In this document: in pieces, positions 16,678-25,127 of the stretch | Numbering within the stretch: the first letter of the stretch is position 1 | How the letters are laid out: every line of letters begins with the position of its first letter | NCBI GenBank assembly: GCA_020199905.1 | Contig: JAIVJS010000083.1 | Coordinates: forward strand, 1-43,632 | DNA: 43,632 nt | DNA from: Acidobacteriota bacterium | GTDB taxonomy: Bacteria; Acidobacteriota; Thermoanaerobaculia; UBA5066; Gp7-AA6 | Reading direction: 5' to 3' | Notes under the pieces: generated by a model | What the model saw: only the letters and a program-made list of their open reading frames with translations | Told to the model about the DNA's origin: nothing | Databases searched by the model: none | Program-made: the position numbers and the translations under genes

Positions 16678-17787
16678 ATGACCACGTCGCCCGGATTCGA
16701 GCGCAGCCAACGCACCGCGGTTCTGGATGCCGAGATGGAGTCGCCGTTCCTCCACGACCGGGGGACCGTCCTCTACAACCCGCTGACCGGAGCGTCCCTG
16801 CCGAAAGATGGCGACGCCTTTCGCGCGCTCGCTCGATTGCGGCAGGGCCTCCCCCCCGGCGTGGATCCCGGCGTGCTCGAGCACTTGAGGGTGGCCCGGT
16901 TCCTGATCGACGACGTCGACCGGGAGGCGCGACGGTCGCATTTGCTCTTCCTCTCCCTCGAGACGTGCACCGTCTGCAACCACCGCTGCCCGTTCTGCCC
17001 GGTGTCCGTCGACCCGCGGGAGCGGGAGGTGATGTCGACGGAGCTGTTCGAGTCGATCGTCAACCAGGCCGCGGCCATCGGAGGCGACGACCTCGTCGTC
17101 TTCCTTTCGAACTACAACGAGCCGACGGTCGATCCTCTCTTCGAAGAGCGCTGCCGCGCGCTCTTCGAGCGAAAGCTTCCCGTTTCTATTCTCACCAACG
17201 CCTCTCAGTTCACACCCGACCGCGCGGCGCGGCTGGAAGCGCTCGGCCGCTTCCGGTACATCGGCATCAACCTGCCGACCCTGGACCCGGAGCGTTATCG
17301 GCAGCTTCACGGGACACGAGACCTCGCGCGGGTCCTCGCGAACGTCGACGCGCTGCATGCCCGCGCGATCTCCGAGGAGACGGCGATCGTGGTTCTCGGC
17401 GAAGAGGACGATGCCCATCGCGCCGACGTCGAGCAGATCCGAGCGCGGTTCGAGCCGCTCGGCTGGGAAGTCAAACCCTTTCGGATCCGCAGCCGGCCGG
17501 CGAGCGGCACGTTCGTGCCGGAGCCTCCCTTGAAGAAGAAGCTGCGCGGGTGCGAGCTCATGGGGTCCCGCCCCTTCGAGCACCTGCACGTAACGGCGAC
17601 CGGGAAGGCCGTTCTCTGCTGCCAGGACTACTACGAGCGTCTCAAGGTCGGCGATCTGAAGACCGAGACCGTCGCCGGGATTCTCGGGGGCGACACCATG
17701 GCGCGGCTGCGCCGGTGGACCTACGGAGTCGAGGACGCGCCCGCCGACTTTCTCTGCCGGCGCTGCGAGTTCGCCATCGGCGAGTGA
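16678..17787 (+). CDS. Radical SAM/SPASM enzyme
   Basis: A 369-residue radical S-adenosylmethionine protein. The 4Fe-4S site is C100-x3-C104-x2-C107 (CNHRCPFC), with a further Cys at 97. The barrel carries VVFLSNYNEPTVDP and ILTNAS, typical of the family. The C-terminal SPASM region has GCELMGSRPFEHLHV, AVLCCQDYYE and FLCRRCEF, giving enough Cys for one or two auxiliary clusters. It opens the gene run and its stop overlaps the ATPase start (GTGA), so it belongs to the polysaccharide cluster. The substrate is unknown: SPASM enzymes modify peptides, and some act on sugars or cofactors. ATG at 16678 is taken as the start, with only a weak GGAG 15 bases before it. Confidence 0.88.
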   Translation: MTTSPGFERSQRTAVLDAEMESPFLHDRGTVLYNPLTGASLPKDGDAFRALARLRQGLPPGVDPGVLEHLRVARFLIDDVDREARRSHLLFLSLETCTVCNHRCPFCPVSVDPREREVMSTELFESIVNQAAAIGGDDLVVFLSNYNEPTVDPLFEERCRALFERKLPVSILTNASQFTPDRAARLEALGRFRYIGINLPTLDPERYRQLHGTRDLARVLANVDALHARAISEETAIVVLGEEDDAHRADVEQIRARFEPLGWEVKPFRIRSRPASGTFVPEPPLKKKLRGCELMGSRPFEHLHVTATGKAVLCCQDYYERLKVGDLKTETVAGILGGDTMARLRRWTYGVEDAPADFLCRRCEFAIGE

Positions 17788-19097
17788 GAGGGAAACCGAA
17801 GCCGTCGGGCGCCGGCGGCGGCCCCGTTTCCGAGACCCCGCTGGCCGTCCAGGCTCGCGACCTCTCGAAGGTCTACCGGCTGTATGCCAACCCGAGCGAC
17901 CGCCTCCGGGAAGTGCTCCTTCGGACGCCGCGCCATCGCGATTTCCAGGCTCTGTCGGGCGTTTCGTTCGACCTTCCCGCGGGCAAGGCGCTCGGGCTGA
18001 TCGGAGAGAACGGCGCCGGCAAATCCACGCTCCTGAAGATCGTCGCCGGGACGACGTCGGCGACCTCCGGAACGGTCGAGCGGCGCGGCGTCGTCGCGTC
18101 CATCCTCGAGCTCGGAATGGGATTTCATCCGGAATTCACCGGACGCGAAAACGCGAGGATGAACGCGGCTCTCCTCGGCCTGACGGGGCCGGAGATCCGC
18201 AAGCGGCTGCCGGAGATCCGCGACTTCGCGGAGCTCGGCGAGTTCTTCGACCGTCCGGTACGCACGTATTCGTCCGGGATGGGGCTGCGGCTCGCGTTCG
18301 CCGTCGCCACCCATGCCAATGCCGACGTGCTGATCGTGGACGAGGCTCTGGCGGTCGGCGACGGCTACTTTCAGAAGAAATCGATCGACCGCATCACGGA
18401 GTTCCAGCAGCGGGGAGGAACGCTTCTCTTCTGTTCTCACGCGCTCTACTACATCGCGCTGCTTTGCGACGAGGCGATCTGGCTGAAGAACGGCGCCGTC
18501 GCGGCCCAGGGGCCGTCTTCAGAGGTCGTGCGGCAGTACGAGCGTTTCCTGCAGGAGAAAGAACGGCGTCTGGATACCGCGCCGGCCATGTCGGAGCCCG
18601 CCACCACGAACGGCCGGCGGCCGGCCCGCCTGACGGACGTTCGCGTCCACGATGGATCCGGCTACCCACGCGCGGAGTTCGCGGCGGGGGAGACCGTCGC
18701 CGTCGACGTCGAGTTCGAGACCGCCGATCCGTCGCTCGCCTTTCACGTGCGCGTGGGCGCCGACCGCGAGGACGGCGTGCAGGCGTTTGCCGTCGACACA
18801 CGCGGCGAGCCGTGGGCGCCGCTGACGGGCCGCTCGCGGTACAGCCTGAGGCTTCTCCTTCCCGAGCTCCCCATCGCCCAGGGGGAGTTCCGGCTGTACG
18901 TCTTCCTCGGCGACGAGACGGCGCTCCACCTGCACGACCTGAAGATCCTCCGCCCGGGGTTCTCCGTCGTGGCCCCCGAGTACTCCGTGGGGATCCTGCG
19001 CCCCCCGTACGTCTGGTCGATCGAGCAGGAGGGCGCTGCCGACCGGCGTCCAGCCGGGCTGTCGGCGGCCGTCGGGCGGGGCGCCGCCCGGCGTTGA
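17784..19097 (+). CDS. wzt: Polysaccharide export ABC ATPase with carbohydrate-binding tail (Wzt-like)
   Basis: A 437-residue ATPase that would drive export of a lipid-linked polysaccharide with a Wzm permease. Walker A is GENGAGKST at 74-82, the signature YSSGMGLRLA at about 161-170, Walker B VLIVDEALAVGD from about 181, and the H-loop FCSHAL follows. Residues ~280-415 are a beta-sandwich like the Wzt C-terminal domain, which recognises the glycan's terminal modification in O-antigen systems. Start: GTG at 17784, overlapping the radical SAM stop; no other start fits. Its own stop overlaps the methyltransferase start (TTGA). A methyltransferase directly downstream fits capping of the glycan's non-reducing end, as in O8/O9a-type systems (inference). 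Confidence 0.9.
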   Translation: MRGKPKPSGAGGGPVSETPLAVQARDLSKVYRLYANPSDRLREVLLRTPRHRDFQALSGVSFDLPAGKALGLIGENGAGKSTLLKIVAGTTSATSGTVERRGVVASILELGMGFHPEFTGRENARMNAALLGLTGPEIRKRLPEIRDFAELGEFFDRPVRTYSSGMGLRLAFAVATHANADVLIVDEALAVGDGYFQKKSIDRITEFQQRGGTLLFCSHALYYIALLCDEAIWLKNGAVAAQGPSSEVVRQYERFLQEKERRLDTAPAMSEPATTNGRRPARLTDVRVHDGSGYPRAEFAAGETVAVDVEFETADPSLAFHVRVGADREDGVQAFAVDTRGEPWAPLTGRSRYSLRLLLPELPIAQGEFRLYVFLGDETALHLHDLKILRPGFSVVAPEYSVGILRPPYVWSIEQEGAADRRPAGLSAAVGRGAARR

Positions 19098-20194
19098 GGA
19101 CCGGACTCGCGTTCGTCGGGACGCCGGAGCCGCTCGACTACGGCCGTCTCTTTTCCCGTCTCCGGTGGCGGCGCGCCGTCGCCGCGGAGACTGAAGCCGA
19201 TCTCGACCCGTCCGCGTCGGCAGATGGCGCGTTCGCCGCGGCGGAGATCTGGGCCGTGGTGCTCCTTTCTGCCGCCGTGCCGTGGGGAAAGCTCGCGTTG
19301 TCCTCGCTTCCGTCCGGCGCGCCCGCGCTGGCAGGCCGCCTGGCGCCCGCCTCCGGAGCGTCAGCCGTGCACACGCTGCGCGAGCTGGAATCGGGAGCTC
19401 ACGATCTCCCCGCGTCTGCCGGGCCGCCCCCTCTCCTCGCGTTCCGCATCGCGGACTTCCTTCCCCGTCCGGGAGAGACGGTGACCGCCTTCCTCGGCCG
19501 GGTCGCCGCCGCCCACCCCGCCGCTCTCCCCGGCGGCCTCGCCGCTCTGGTGGCCGGCGATCCCTCGGAGCGAGAGCGGCCGGAATTGATCGAGCGTCTG
19601 CCTCCCGGCGGCCGCCGCCTGGCGGACGTCGGCTGCGGTTCGGGCGCGACGGGGGCCGCTCTCAAGAGAAGGGACCCGCTCCTCGACGTCACCGGGATAG
19701 AGATCGACGCCGCGGCCGCGTCGCGCGCGGCGGCGAGGCTCGACCGTGTCGTCTGCGGGGACGCCGCGAGCGCGTTGTCCGCGCTGGCCCTCGAGGGGCA
19801 TCGGTTCGACTCGTTTCTCCTGGGCGACGTGCTCGAGCACACAGCCGACCCCGTCGCCCTGCTCACGGCCGCGCGGAGCGCCGCGGAGCCGGGCGCGCGT
19901 CTCGTGGCGAGCGTTCCGAACGCGGGGCATCTCTCGGTCGTGCGGGACCTGACTCTCGGCCGGTTCGATCCGGCGCCCGCGGGTCTCCTCGACGCGGGCC
20001 ACCTCCGCTGGTTCACCCGCCCGTTCCTGGCCGAGGCTCTCGAGGAGGGCGGCTGGAGCGTCTACTCCATCGACGGAATCGGGAGCGAGCCTCCTCCGGG
20101 AGAGCAGGAGTTCCTCGACTCCCTGGCCGGCTGGCCCGGGCTCGATCCGGCGCTGTTGTCCGTCTACCAGTGGATTGCGGTAGCAACCGCCTGA
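19094..20194 (+). CDS. SAM-dependent methyltransferase
   Basis: A 366-residue protein. The C-terminal half is a class I methyltransferase: motif I LADVGCGSGATG at about 176-187, acidic loop GIEID, GDVLEH as motif IV region, and later the LVASVPNAGH and HLRWFTR stretches seen in glycan and ubiE-like methyltransferases. The first ~150 residues are Ala/Pro/Arg-rich and not recognised. Start: TTG at 19094 overlapping the Wzt-like stop (TTGA). Given its position, it probably methylates the exported glycan, perhaps as a chain-end signal read by the ATPase tail. Sequence supports the fold; the substrate is inferred from context. Confidence 0.85.
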   Translation: MRTGLAFVGTPEPLDYGRLFSRLRWRRAVAAETEADLDPSASADGAFAAAEIWAVVLLSAAVPWGKLALSSLPSGAPALAGRLAPASGASAVHTLRELESGAHDLPASAGPPPLLAFRIADFLPRPGETVTAFLGRVAAAHPAALPGGLAALVAGDPSERERPELIERLPPGGRRLADVGCGSGATGAALKRRDPLLDVTGIEIDAAAASRAAARLDRVVCGDAASALSALALEGHRFDSFLLGDVLEHTADPVALLTAARSAAEPGARLVASVPNAGHLSVVRDLTLGRFDPAPAGLLDAGHLRWFTRPFLAEALEEGGWSVYSIDGIGSEPPPGEQEFLDSLAGWPGLDPALLSVYQWIAVATA

Positions 20195-21222
20195 GGGGAG
20201 GGCCGCTGCGCATCGCCTACCTGCTCGAGTCGACGGAGCTTTCAGGCGGGGTCCGGGTCGCTTTGCTTCAGGCGGAGACGCTGGCCCGGCGGGGGCACCG
20301 CGTGTCGGTGGTTTCTCCGGCTCCGGAGCCGCGCTGGTTTTCGCTGGCCCGCGCCCGCTTCGAGCGCCGCTCCTTCTCGGAGTCGCGGGAGCTCCTCGCC
20401 GCCGACGTGCGCGTGGCGACCTTCTGGACGACGGCCGCGCCGGCCGTCGCCGGCGCGGCCGGCCCCGTCTTCCACCTCTCGCAGGGTTACGAGGCGTCGT
20501 TTTCCTTCTACGCCGAGCGGCGCGAGGAGATCGAGGCCGCCTATCGGCTTCCGACGCGCAAGCTCGCCGTTTCGTCTTCCCTCGCCGCGCGCCTCGAGAC
20601 GGCCGGGTACGGCCCCGTCGAGAACGTGGGGCAGGCCTTCGATGCGACCGGTTTCTTTCCGACCGACGCGGAGAGACCCGCGCGAGAGCCCGTCGTGCTG
20701 ATGGTCGGGCCTCACGGCGCGGACGTGAAGGGAATCGCGGTCGGCCTCGCGGGCCTCGCGCTCTTCCGCGAGCGCGGCGGGACGTTTCGGCTCCGCCGGA
20801 TCGCCGTGGAGCCGCCCACGCCGGAGGAGTCCGCCTCCACGGTGATCGACGACTACCATCGGGCGCTTCCGCCGGACCGCATGCCGTTCGCCTACCGGGC
20901 GTCGGACCTGTTCCTGGGGCCGACGCGGGCGGAGGAGGGGTTCGGCCTCCCGGCTCTCGAGGCGCTCGCCTGCGGCGTCTCCTGCCTGCTCTCGGACACT
21001 CCCGGAAACCGCGAGATCGCCGGCGAAGCGGCGACCTATTTCGCGGACGGCGATCCGGAGGCACTGGCGGCGGCGCTCCCCGGCGCGCTCGGTTCCGAGG
21101 CCCGGGCGCGGGCGCGCCGCGAAGGCCCCGAAGTCGCGAAGCGGTTTGACCCCTCGCGCGTGGCGGAGCGGCTCGAGAACGCCTTCCTCCGGGCCCTCGA
21201 AGCCGGCGAGAGGCGCTCCTGA
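20170..21222 (+). CDS. Glycosyltransferase, GT4-like
   Basis: A GT-B fold transferase (up to 350 residues). The N-terminal domain starts RIAYLLESTELSGGVRVA, matching the Gly-rich loop of GT4 enzymes. The C-terminal donor domain has VVLMVGPHGADVKG, ASDLFLGPTRAEEGFGLPAL (the E-x7-E region) and ACGVSCLLSDTPGNREIAG. Start is uncertain. GTG at 20170 is the only usual start codon and puts 13 extra residues before the conserved domain while overlapping the previous gene by 25 bases. CTG at 20191 (CTGA overlap) or CTG at 20206, preceded by GGGGAGGG, would give a more typical N-terminus. It is part of the glycan-building run; sugar donor unknown. Confidence 0.85.
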   Translation: MDCGSNRLRGGPLRIAYLLESTELSGGVRVALLQAETLARRGHRVSVVSPAPEPRWFSLARARFERRSFSESRELLAADVRVATFWTTAAPAVAGAAGPVFHLSQGYEASFSFYAERREEIEAAYRLPTRKLAVSSSLAARLETAGYGPVENVGQAFDATGFFPTDAERPAREPVVLMVGPHGADVKGIAVGLAGLALFRERGGTFRLRRIAVEPPTPEESASTVIDDYHRALPPDRMPFAYRASDLFLGPTRAEEGFGLPALEALACGVSCLLSDTPGNREIAGEAATYFADGDPEALAAALPGALGSEARARARREGPEVAKRFDPSRVAERLENAFLRALEAGERRS

Positions 21223-22268
21223 GCCCGGACGTCTCCGCGATCGTCGTCAATTACCGGCAGGCCGCGCTGGCCGCCGCGTGCGCGAACACTCTTCGCGACG
21301 GCTTCGCCCGCGAAGGGATCGGCGGGGAGATCGTGCTCGTCGATTGCGGCTCGGGAGACGCCGAGGCGGAAGCGCTTCGCGGCATCGATGCGGACCGGCT
21401 GATACGGCTTCCCGACAATCGCGGGTACGCCGGCGGTGTCAACGCCGGCCTCGCTCGCGCGCGCGGCTCCCGCCTGGTCCTCTCGAACGCGGATGTACTC
21501 TTCCGGCCGGGCGCGCTCACCGCGCTGCTCGCGGCGATCGCGCGGCCCGGCGCGGGCGCGGCGGCGCCAATCTGCGAGTGGGATCCCGACGGCCGCGTCC
21601 TGCTCCCGCCCGGATTCGACCCCGGCTTCTTCGGGGAGTTCGGCCTCTTCCGGACCGGCATCTCTCCGGCGCGCGACGACCGGCGCTTCGCGAGGTTTGC
21701 TCGCGAAGCCGTTTCTCTGTGGACGCGCGGCGGGACCGCGCGGCATCTGTCGGGAGCCGTGCTGGTTTCCCGCCGGGACGTTTTTGACCGCGTAGGACGT
21801 TTCGACGAGCGTTTTCCGTTCGAGTACGAGGAGACGGAGTGGGAGAGCCGGGTGCGTCGCGCGGGCCTCGATCTCGCCGTCGTCGCCGGCGCCCGCGTTC
21901 GTCACCTGTGGGGCGGCAGCATCGCCGGGGACCCCGAGACATCGCGGCGGCGCGCCGCCTCCCGCCGCCTCTTTCGGCAACGCCGCTACGGCCGCCTGGG
22001 GCGTGCCCTGCTCGAGCGGGCCGAGCGGCGGCGCAGGCGCCCGCATCGCGCTCCGACGGGGCGCCTGGACGAGATTCCCGCGCGGCCCGGGGATTGGGTC
22101 GCTCTCTCGCCGCACGCCTCGCGGGTTCCCTTTGCGGGCGCCGACCTCTCGAGGCCCTTTCGGCCCTCCGAGCTCGCCTCCTCGCTTCCCGCGGGCGAGT
22201 GGTTCTGCACGACGTTCTCCGGCGCCGACGGCCGGCCTCGCGAGACGTTCGTGGTCCAGCGGTCGTGA
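21219..22268 (+). CDS. Glycosyltransferase family 2, CTG start
   Basis: A 349-residue GT-A transferase. The N-terminus SPDVSAIVVNYRQ is the family's nucleotide-binding strand, followed by EIVLVDCGSGD, PDNRGYAGGVNAGLARARG and LVLSNADVLF (DxD-like NAD). Later come HLSGAVLVSRRDVF and FDERFPFEYEETEWESRVRR with the acidic catalytic cluster. Start: no ATG, GTG or TTG exists in frame between the stop at 21147 and GTG at 21333, and the latter would delete the first strand. CTG at 21219, overlapping the upstream TGA, with GAGAGG (21208-21213) five bases before, is therefore the probable start. It resembles rhamnosyltransferase-type enzymes; the donor sugar is unknown. Confidence 0.85.
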   Translation: MSPDVSAIVVNYRQAALAAACANTLRDGFAREGIGGEIVLVDCGSGDAEAEALRGIDADRLIRLPDNRGYAGGVNAGLARARGSRLVLSNADVLFRPGALTALLAAIARPGAGAAAPICEWDPDGRVLLPPGFDPGFFGEFGLFRTGISPARDDRRFARFAREAVSLWTRGGTARHLSGAVLVSRRDVFDRVGRFDERFPFEYEETEWESRVRRAGLDLAVVAGARVRHLWGGSIAGDPETSRRRAASRRLFRQRRYGRLGRALLERAERRRRRPHRAPTGRLDEIPARPGDWVALSPHASRVPFAGADLSRPFRPSELASSLPAGEWFCTTFSGADGRPRETFVVQRS

Positions 22269-23197
22269 CGGCGCGAATCCGGGAGGCGGCCTCCGCCGAC
22301 GCTCCGGGTATCCGGCGGCTCTTCGCACGGACGTTCGGCGCCGAGCTTTCGGCGCCCGAGTGGATCTGGAAGTTCGAGCAGAACCCGGACGGCTGGTACG
22401 GCGTGGTCGCCGAGGAGGACGGCGAGATCGTCGGGAACTATGCCGGGTGGGGCATGCGATTCCGGCTCGACGGGCAGGAGACGCTTCTCTATTCGGTCGG
22501 AGACGTGGCGACCGACCGCCGCGCGAGAGGCCTCGGCCGCGCGGTCTACCGCGCGATGGCGGGCGCCTTCTACGAGACGGTCGGCGCGCGGGGCGTGCCG
22601 TTCTGCTTCGGTTTTCCGAACGCGCGGGCGCTCGCGATCAGCCACCGCCTGGTCGGGTCGCGCACACTGCTTCCGATCCGGGAGGTGCGTGTGCCCGTCG
22701 GCGCTTTCCCCCCGCGGCCGGCGGGAACCGGGGCCGGGGACTCTGCCGGGGCGGCGTTCGACGAGCTCTGGGAGGCGGCGCGCGCCGCCATTCCCAGCGG
22801 GGCGGTGCGGGATCGAGCCCGCGCGAACTGGAGGTATCACGCGCGCCCGACGCGCTACTACCGGATGGTGTGGACCGGGTCGGCCCCGTTGACGTCGTGG
22901 GCGGCGCTCTCGATCGTCGGCGAGCGGGCGCTGGTCGCCGACTGGCTGTGCGTATCCGGCGGAGCGGGCCTGCCGGAGCTGCTCGCCGCCGCCGCCTCAG
23001 AGGCGTCGGCGCTCGGAGCGACCGAGCTGGTCCTCTGGGAGACGCCCGGCGGTCCCGGGCGAGACGCGATCTCCCGGCTTCCCGGGCAGCGTGCGGACGC
23101 GGGATTCCCCTTGATCGTGCGCGCGTTCGACGACGATGCGGCGCGCCGCTTCTCCGAAACCGGCCATCTGGTTCCGGCGCTCTACGACCTCATCTGA
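22265..23197 (+). CDS. GNAT-family acyltransferase
   Basis: A 310-residue protein with an N-terminal GNAT domain (residues 3-120): ADAPGIRRLFARTFG, then GVVAEEDGEIVGNYAGWGM and the acetyl-CoA loop DVATDRRARGLGRAVYRAM (R/Q-x-x-G-x-G/A class). The C-terminal half (from about 150) has a second GNAT-like or unknown region. Start: GTG at 22265 overlapping the GT2 stop (GTGA). In a polysaccharide run it could acylate an amino sugar; it is followed by a fusion that contains a deacetylase domain, which may free such an amine. Function is inferred from neighbours. Confidence 0.78.
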   Translation: MTARIREAASADAPGIRRLFARTFGAELSAPEWIWKFEQNPDGWYGVVAEEDGEIVGNYAGWGMRFRLDGQETLLYSVGDVATDRRARGLGRAVYRAMAGAFYETVGARGVPFCFGFPNARALAISHRLVGSRTLLPIREVRVPVGAFPPRPAGTGAGDSAGAAFDELWEAARAAIPSGAVRDRARANWRYHARPTRYYRMVWTGSAPLTSWAALSIVGERALVADWLCVSGGAGLPELLAAAASEASALGATELVLWETPGGPGRDAISRLPGQRADAGFPLIVRAFDDDAARRFSETGHLVPALYDLI

Positions 23198-23234
23198 GCG
23201 CCCCGTCGTAACGAGTAAACTGCGGGAAAGAGCG

Positions 23235-25127
23235 ATGGGAAAACCGTTGGACGAAGCGTCCCTGATTCCGTATCAGGCGAGCGAGCTCGTGGCCGGGCGC
23301 CTTCTGGTGCTCGGCGCGCATCCCGACGACGACGCGTTCGGAGCGGGCGGGACCCTCGCGTTGAACGCGTCGGCGAAGGCTCTCCGCGTCTGGATCGCGA
23401 CGGACGGAACGCGGCAGCAGGGCGTGGCGCCGGACGCCGCGGAATCGTACGGACGGCTCCGCCGGGAAGAGGCCCGCCGCGCGGCGTACGCCCTCGGAAT
23501 TCCGGCGCCCGTCTTCGCCGGCCTGCCGGACCGGGGACTGGCGGACCGGCGGGGGGATCTCGACGCGGCCCTGGCCGCGCAGATCGCGGAGGTCCAGCCG
23601 GAGCTCGTTCTGTGCCCCTCGCCCGTGGAGATCCATCCCGACCATCGCGCGCTCGCGGAAGCCCTCATCGAAAGAGTCGCGGCCTCGCGCCCCGAGGACC
23701 CGGACCATGACCTCTACCGCTTCCTGCAGATCGCGTTCTACGAGATCTCCCACCCGATCCTGCCGAACGTCCTCGTCGACATCTCGGCGGCGGAGGAGCG
23801 CAAGCGCGAGGCCCTCGCCGCATTCGTTTCGCAGCAGGAGGTCCGGGACTACGCGAGCGCCGTCACCGGGCTGAACGCCTATCGCCGGCTCACCCTGTCG
23901 GGGTCGGGCCCCGTGGAAGCGTTCCGTCTCATCCCCTACGCGCTGCTCTCGACGCTCTCTCTCGAGTCGTTCCGGAGATCCATCGGCCCGAGCGCGAACA
24001 CGGAGGGATCGCGGCCGCAGGTTCCCGTCTCGGTCGTCGTGCGGACGCGCAATCGCCCGGCGCTCCTCCGCGAAGCCCTGGAGAGCCTGAAGGCGCAGAC
24101 CGCGCGGCCGCGACAGGTCATGGTCGTCAACGACGGGGGAGCGCCTCTCGGGAATCTGGACGAATACCGGCAGGCGTGGGACCTCGTCGTCGAGGAGTTC
24201 CCGGAACGCCGGGGCCGCTCCGCCGCCGCCAACCGCGGCGTGGCGCTCGCGACTTCCGAGCTCATCGGTTTTCTCGACGACGACGATCTGCTCGCGCCGG
24301 ACCACTTCGAGAGGCTTTCGCGCGCCTGGGCGTCGGGCCCGGAGCCCGTGGTGTATTCGGACGCGGTGACCGCGGTCTACACGGCGGGGGACGAGGGCTG
24401 GACGCCGGGACACCGCGGCGTTCAATACTCCCTCGATTACGATCCGGACTACCTTCTGCTCGCGAACTACATCCCGCTCCACACGCTGCTTCTGCCTCGC
24501 TCGCTTTTCCTCCAGGCCGGCGGTTTCGACGAGACGATAAATTACTCCGAGGACTGGGATTTCCTGATCCGGCTGTCGGCGCTCACGGGATTCCGCCACG
24601 TGCGGGCGATCACCTGCGAATACCGCCAGTTCCAGGACGAGAACGGCGAATCGGGCCACGTCCCCGCCGGAGCGGCGGCGTTCCAGGAGGCGCGCCAGCG
24701 GATCTATGCTCGGTACGCGCGGCGGCGCACGGAGGCCGGGCTGGCCCGCGTATTCGACCGGATGCGCGCGCAGATGGTGTTCTGGTACGAGCGGGATTTC
24801 GGGTCCCAGGGAGAGCTGGCCTATCAACGGGAGAGCCACCGCCGTCTTTCGGAACGCGCGGCCGCCGGCGACGCGGCCCGCCTCGATCTTCGCGAGGAGA
24901 AACGGCGCGTGTCCGAGCTCCAGACCGAACGGGCCCGCCTGATGGCGGAGAACGAGCTCGTTCACGCGCGCCTCGCCGACGTCTTCGACGCGAACGAGCG
25001 CTACGACCGGGAGCTCTCGAAGATGCGGACGGAAGTCGAGCGTCTGGGGGGAATTCTCGAGCAGATCTACGCCTCGCGCATGTGGCACCTTCACCTGCTC
25101 GTGGACCGCCTCCGCGGCCGCCGTTGA
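23235..25127 (+). CDS. PIG-L deacetylase fused to GT2 glycosyltransferase and coiled coil
   Basis: A 630-residue three-part protein. Residues ~15-245 are a LmbE/PIG-L zinc deacetylase: LVLGAHPDDDAFGAGG (HPDD at ~27-30) and VEIHPDHRA (about 131), the metal-binding motifs. Residues ~262-500 are a GT-A glycosyltransferase: VPVSVVVRTRNRPALLREAL, VNDGG, RSAAANRGVALATSE, LDDDDLL and ETINYSEDWDFLIRL. Residues ~530-615 are a charged coiled coil (RDLREEKRRVSELQTERARL-like heptads), ending in a basic WHLHLLVDRLRGRR tail. Start: ATG at 23235 after GGGAAAGAG; it follows the GNAT gene by 37 bases. It could N-deacetylate a sugar and extend the chain, held in a complex by the coil (inference). Confidence 0.88.
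   Translation: MGKPLDEASLIPYQASELVAGRLLVLGAHPDDDAFGAGGTLALNASAKALRVWIATDGTRQQGVAPDAAESYGRLRREEARRAAYALGIPAPVFAGLPDRGLADRRGDLDAALAAQIAEVQPELVLCPSPVEIHPDHRALAEALIERVAASRPEDPDHDLYRFLQIAFYEISHPILPNVLVDISAAEERKREALAAFVSQQEVRDYASAVTGLNAYRRLTLSGSGPVEAFRLIPYALLSTLSLESFRRSIGPSANTEGSRPQVPVSVVVRTRNRPALLREALESLKAQTARPRQVMVVNDGGAPLGNLDEYRQAWDLVVEEFPERRGRSAAANRGVALATSELIGFLDDDDLLAPDHFERLSRAWASGPEPVVYSDAVTAVYTAGDEGWTPGHRGVQYSLDYDPDYLLLANYIPLHTLLLPRSLFLQAGGFDETINYSEDWDFLIRLSALTGFRHVRAITCEYRQFQDENGESGHVPAGAAAFQEARQRIYARYARRRTEAGLARVFDRMRAQMVFWYERDFGSQGELAYQRESHRRLSERAAAGDAARLDLREEKRRVSELQTERARLMAENELVHARLADVFDANERYDRELSKMRTEVERLGGILEQIYASRMWHLHLLVDRLRGRR

Noticed and set aside
19361..21250. Long minus-strand open frame (629 codons)
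   Set aside because: Antisense to methyltransferase and GT4 genes; Arg/Pro-rich, no domain.
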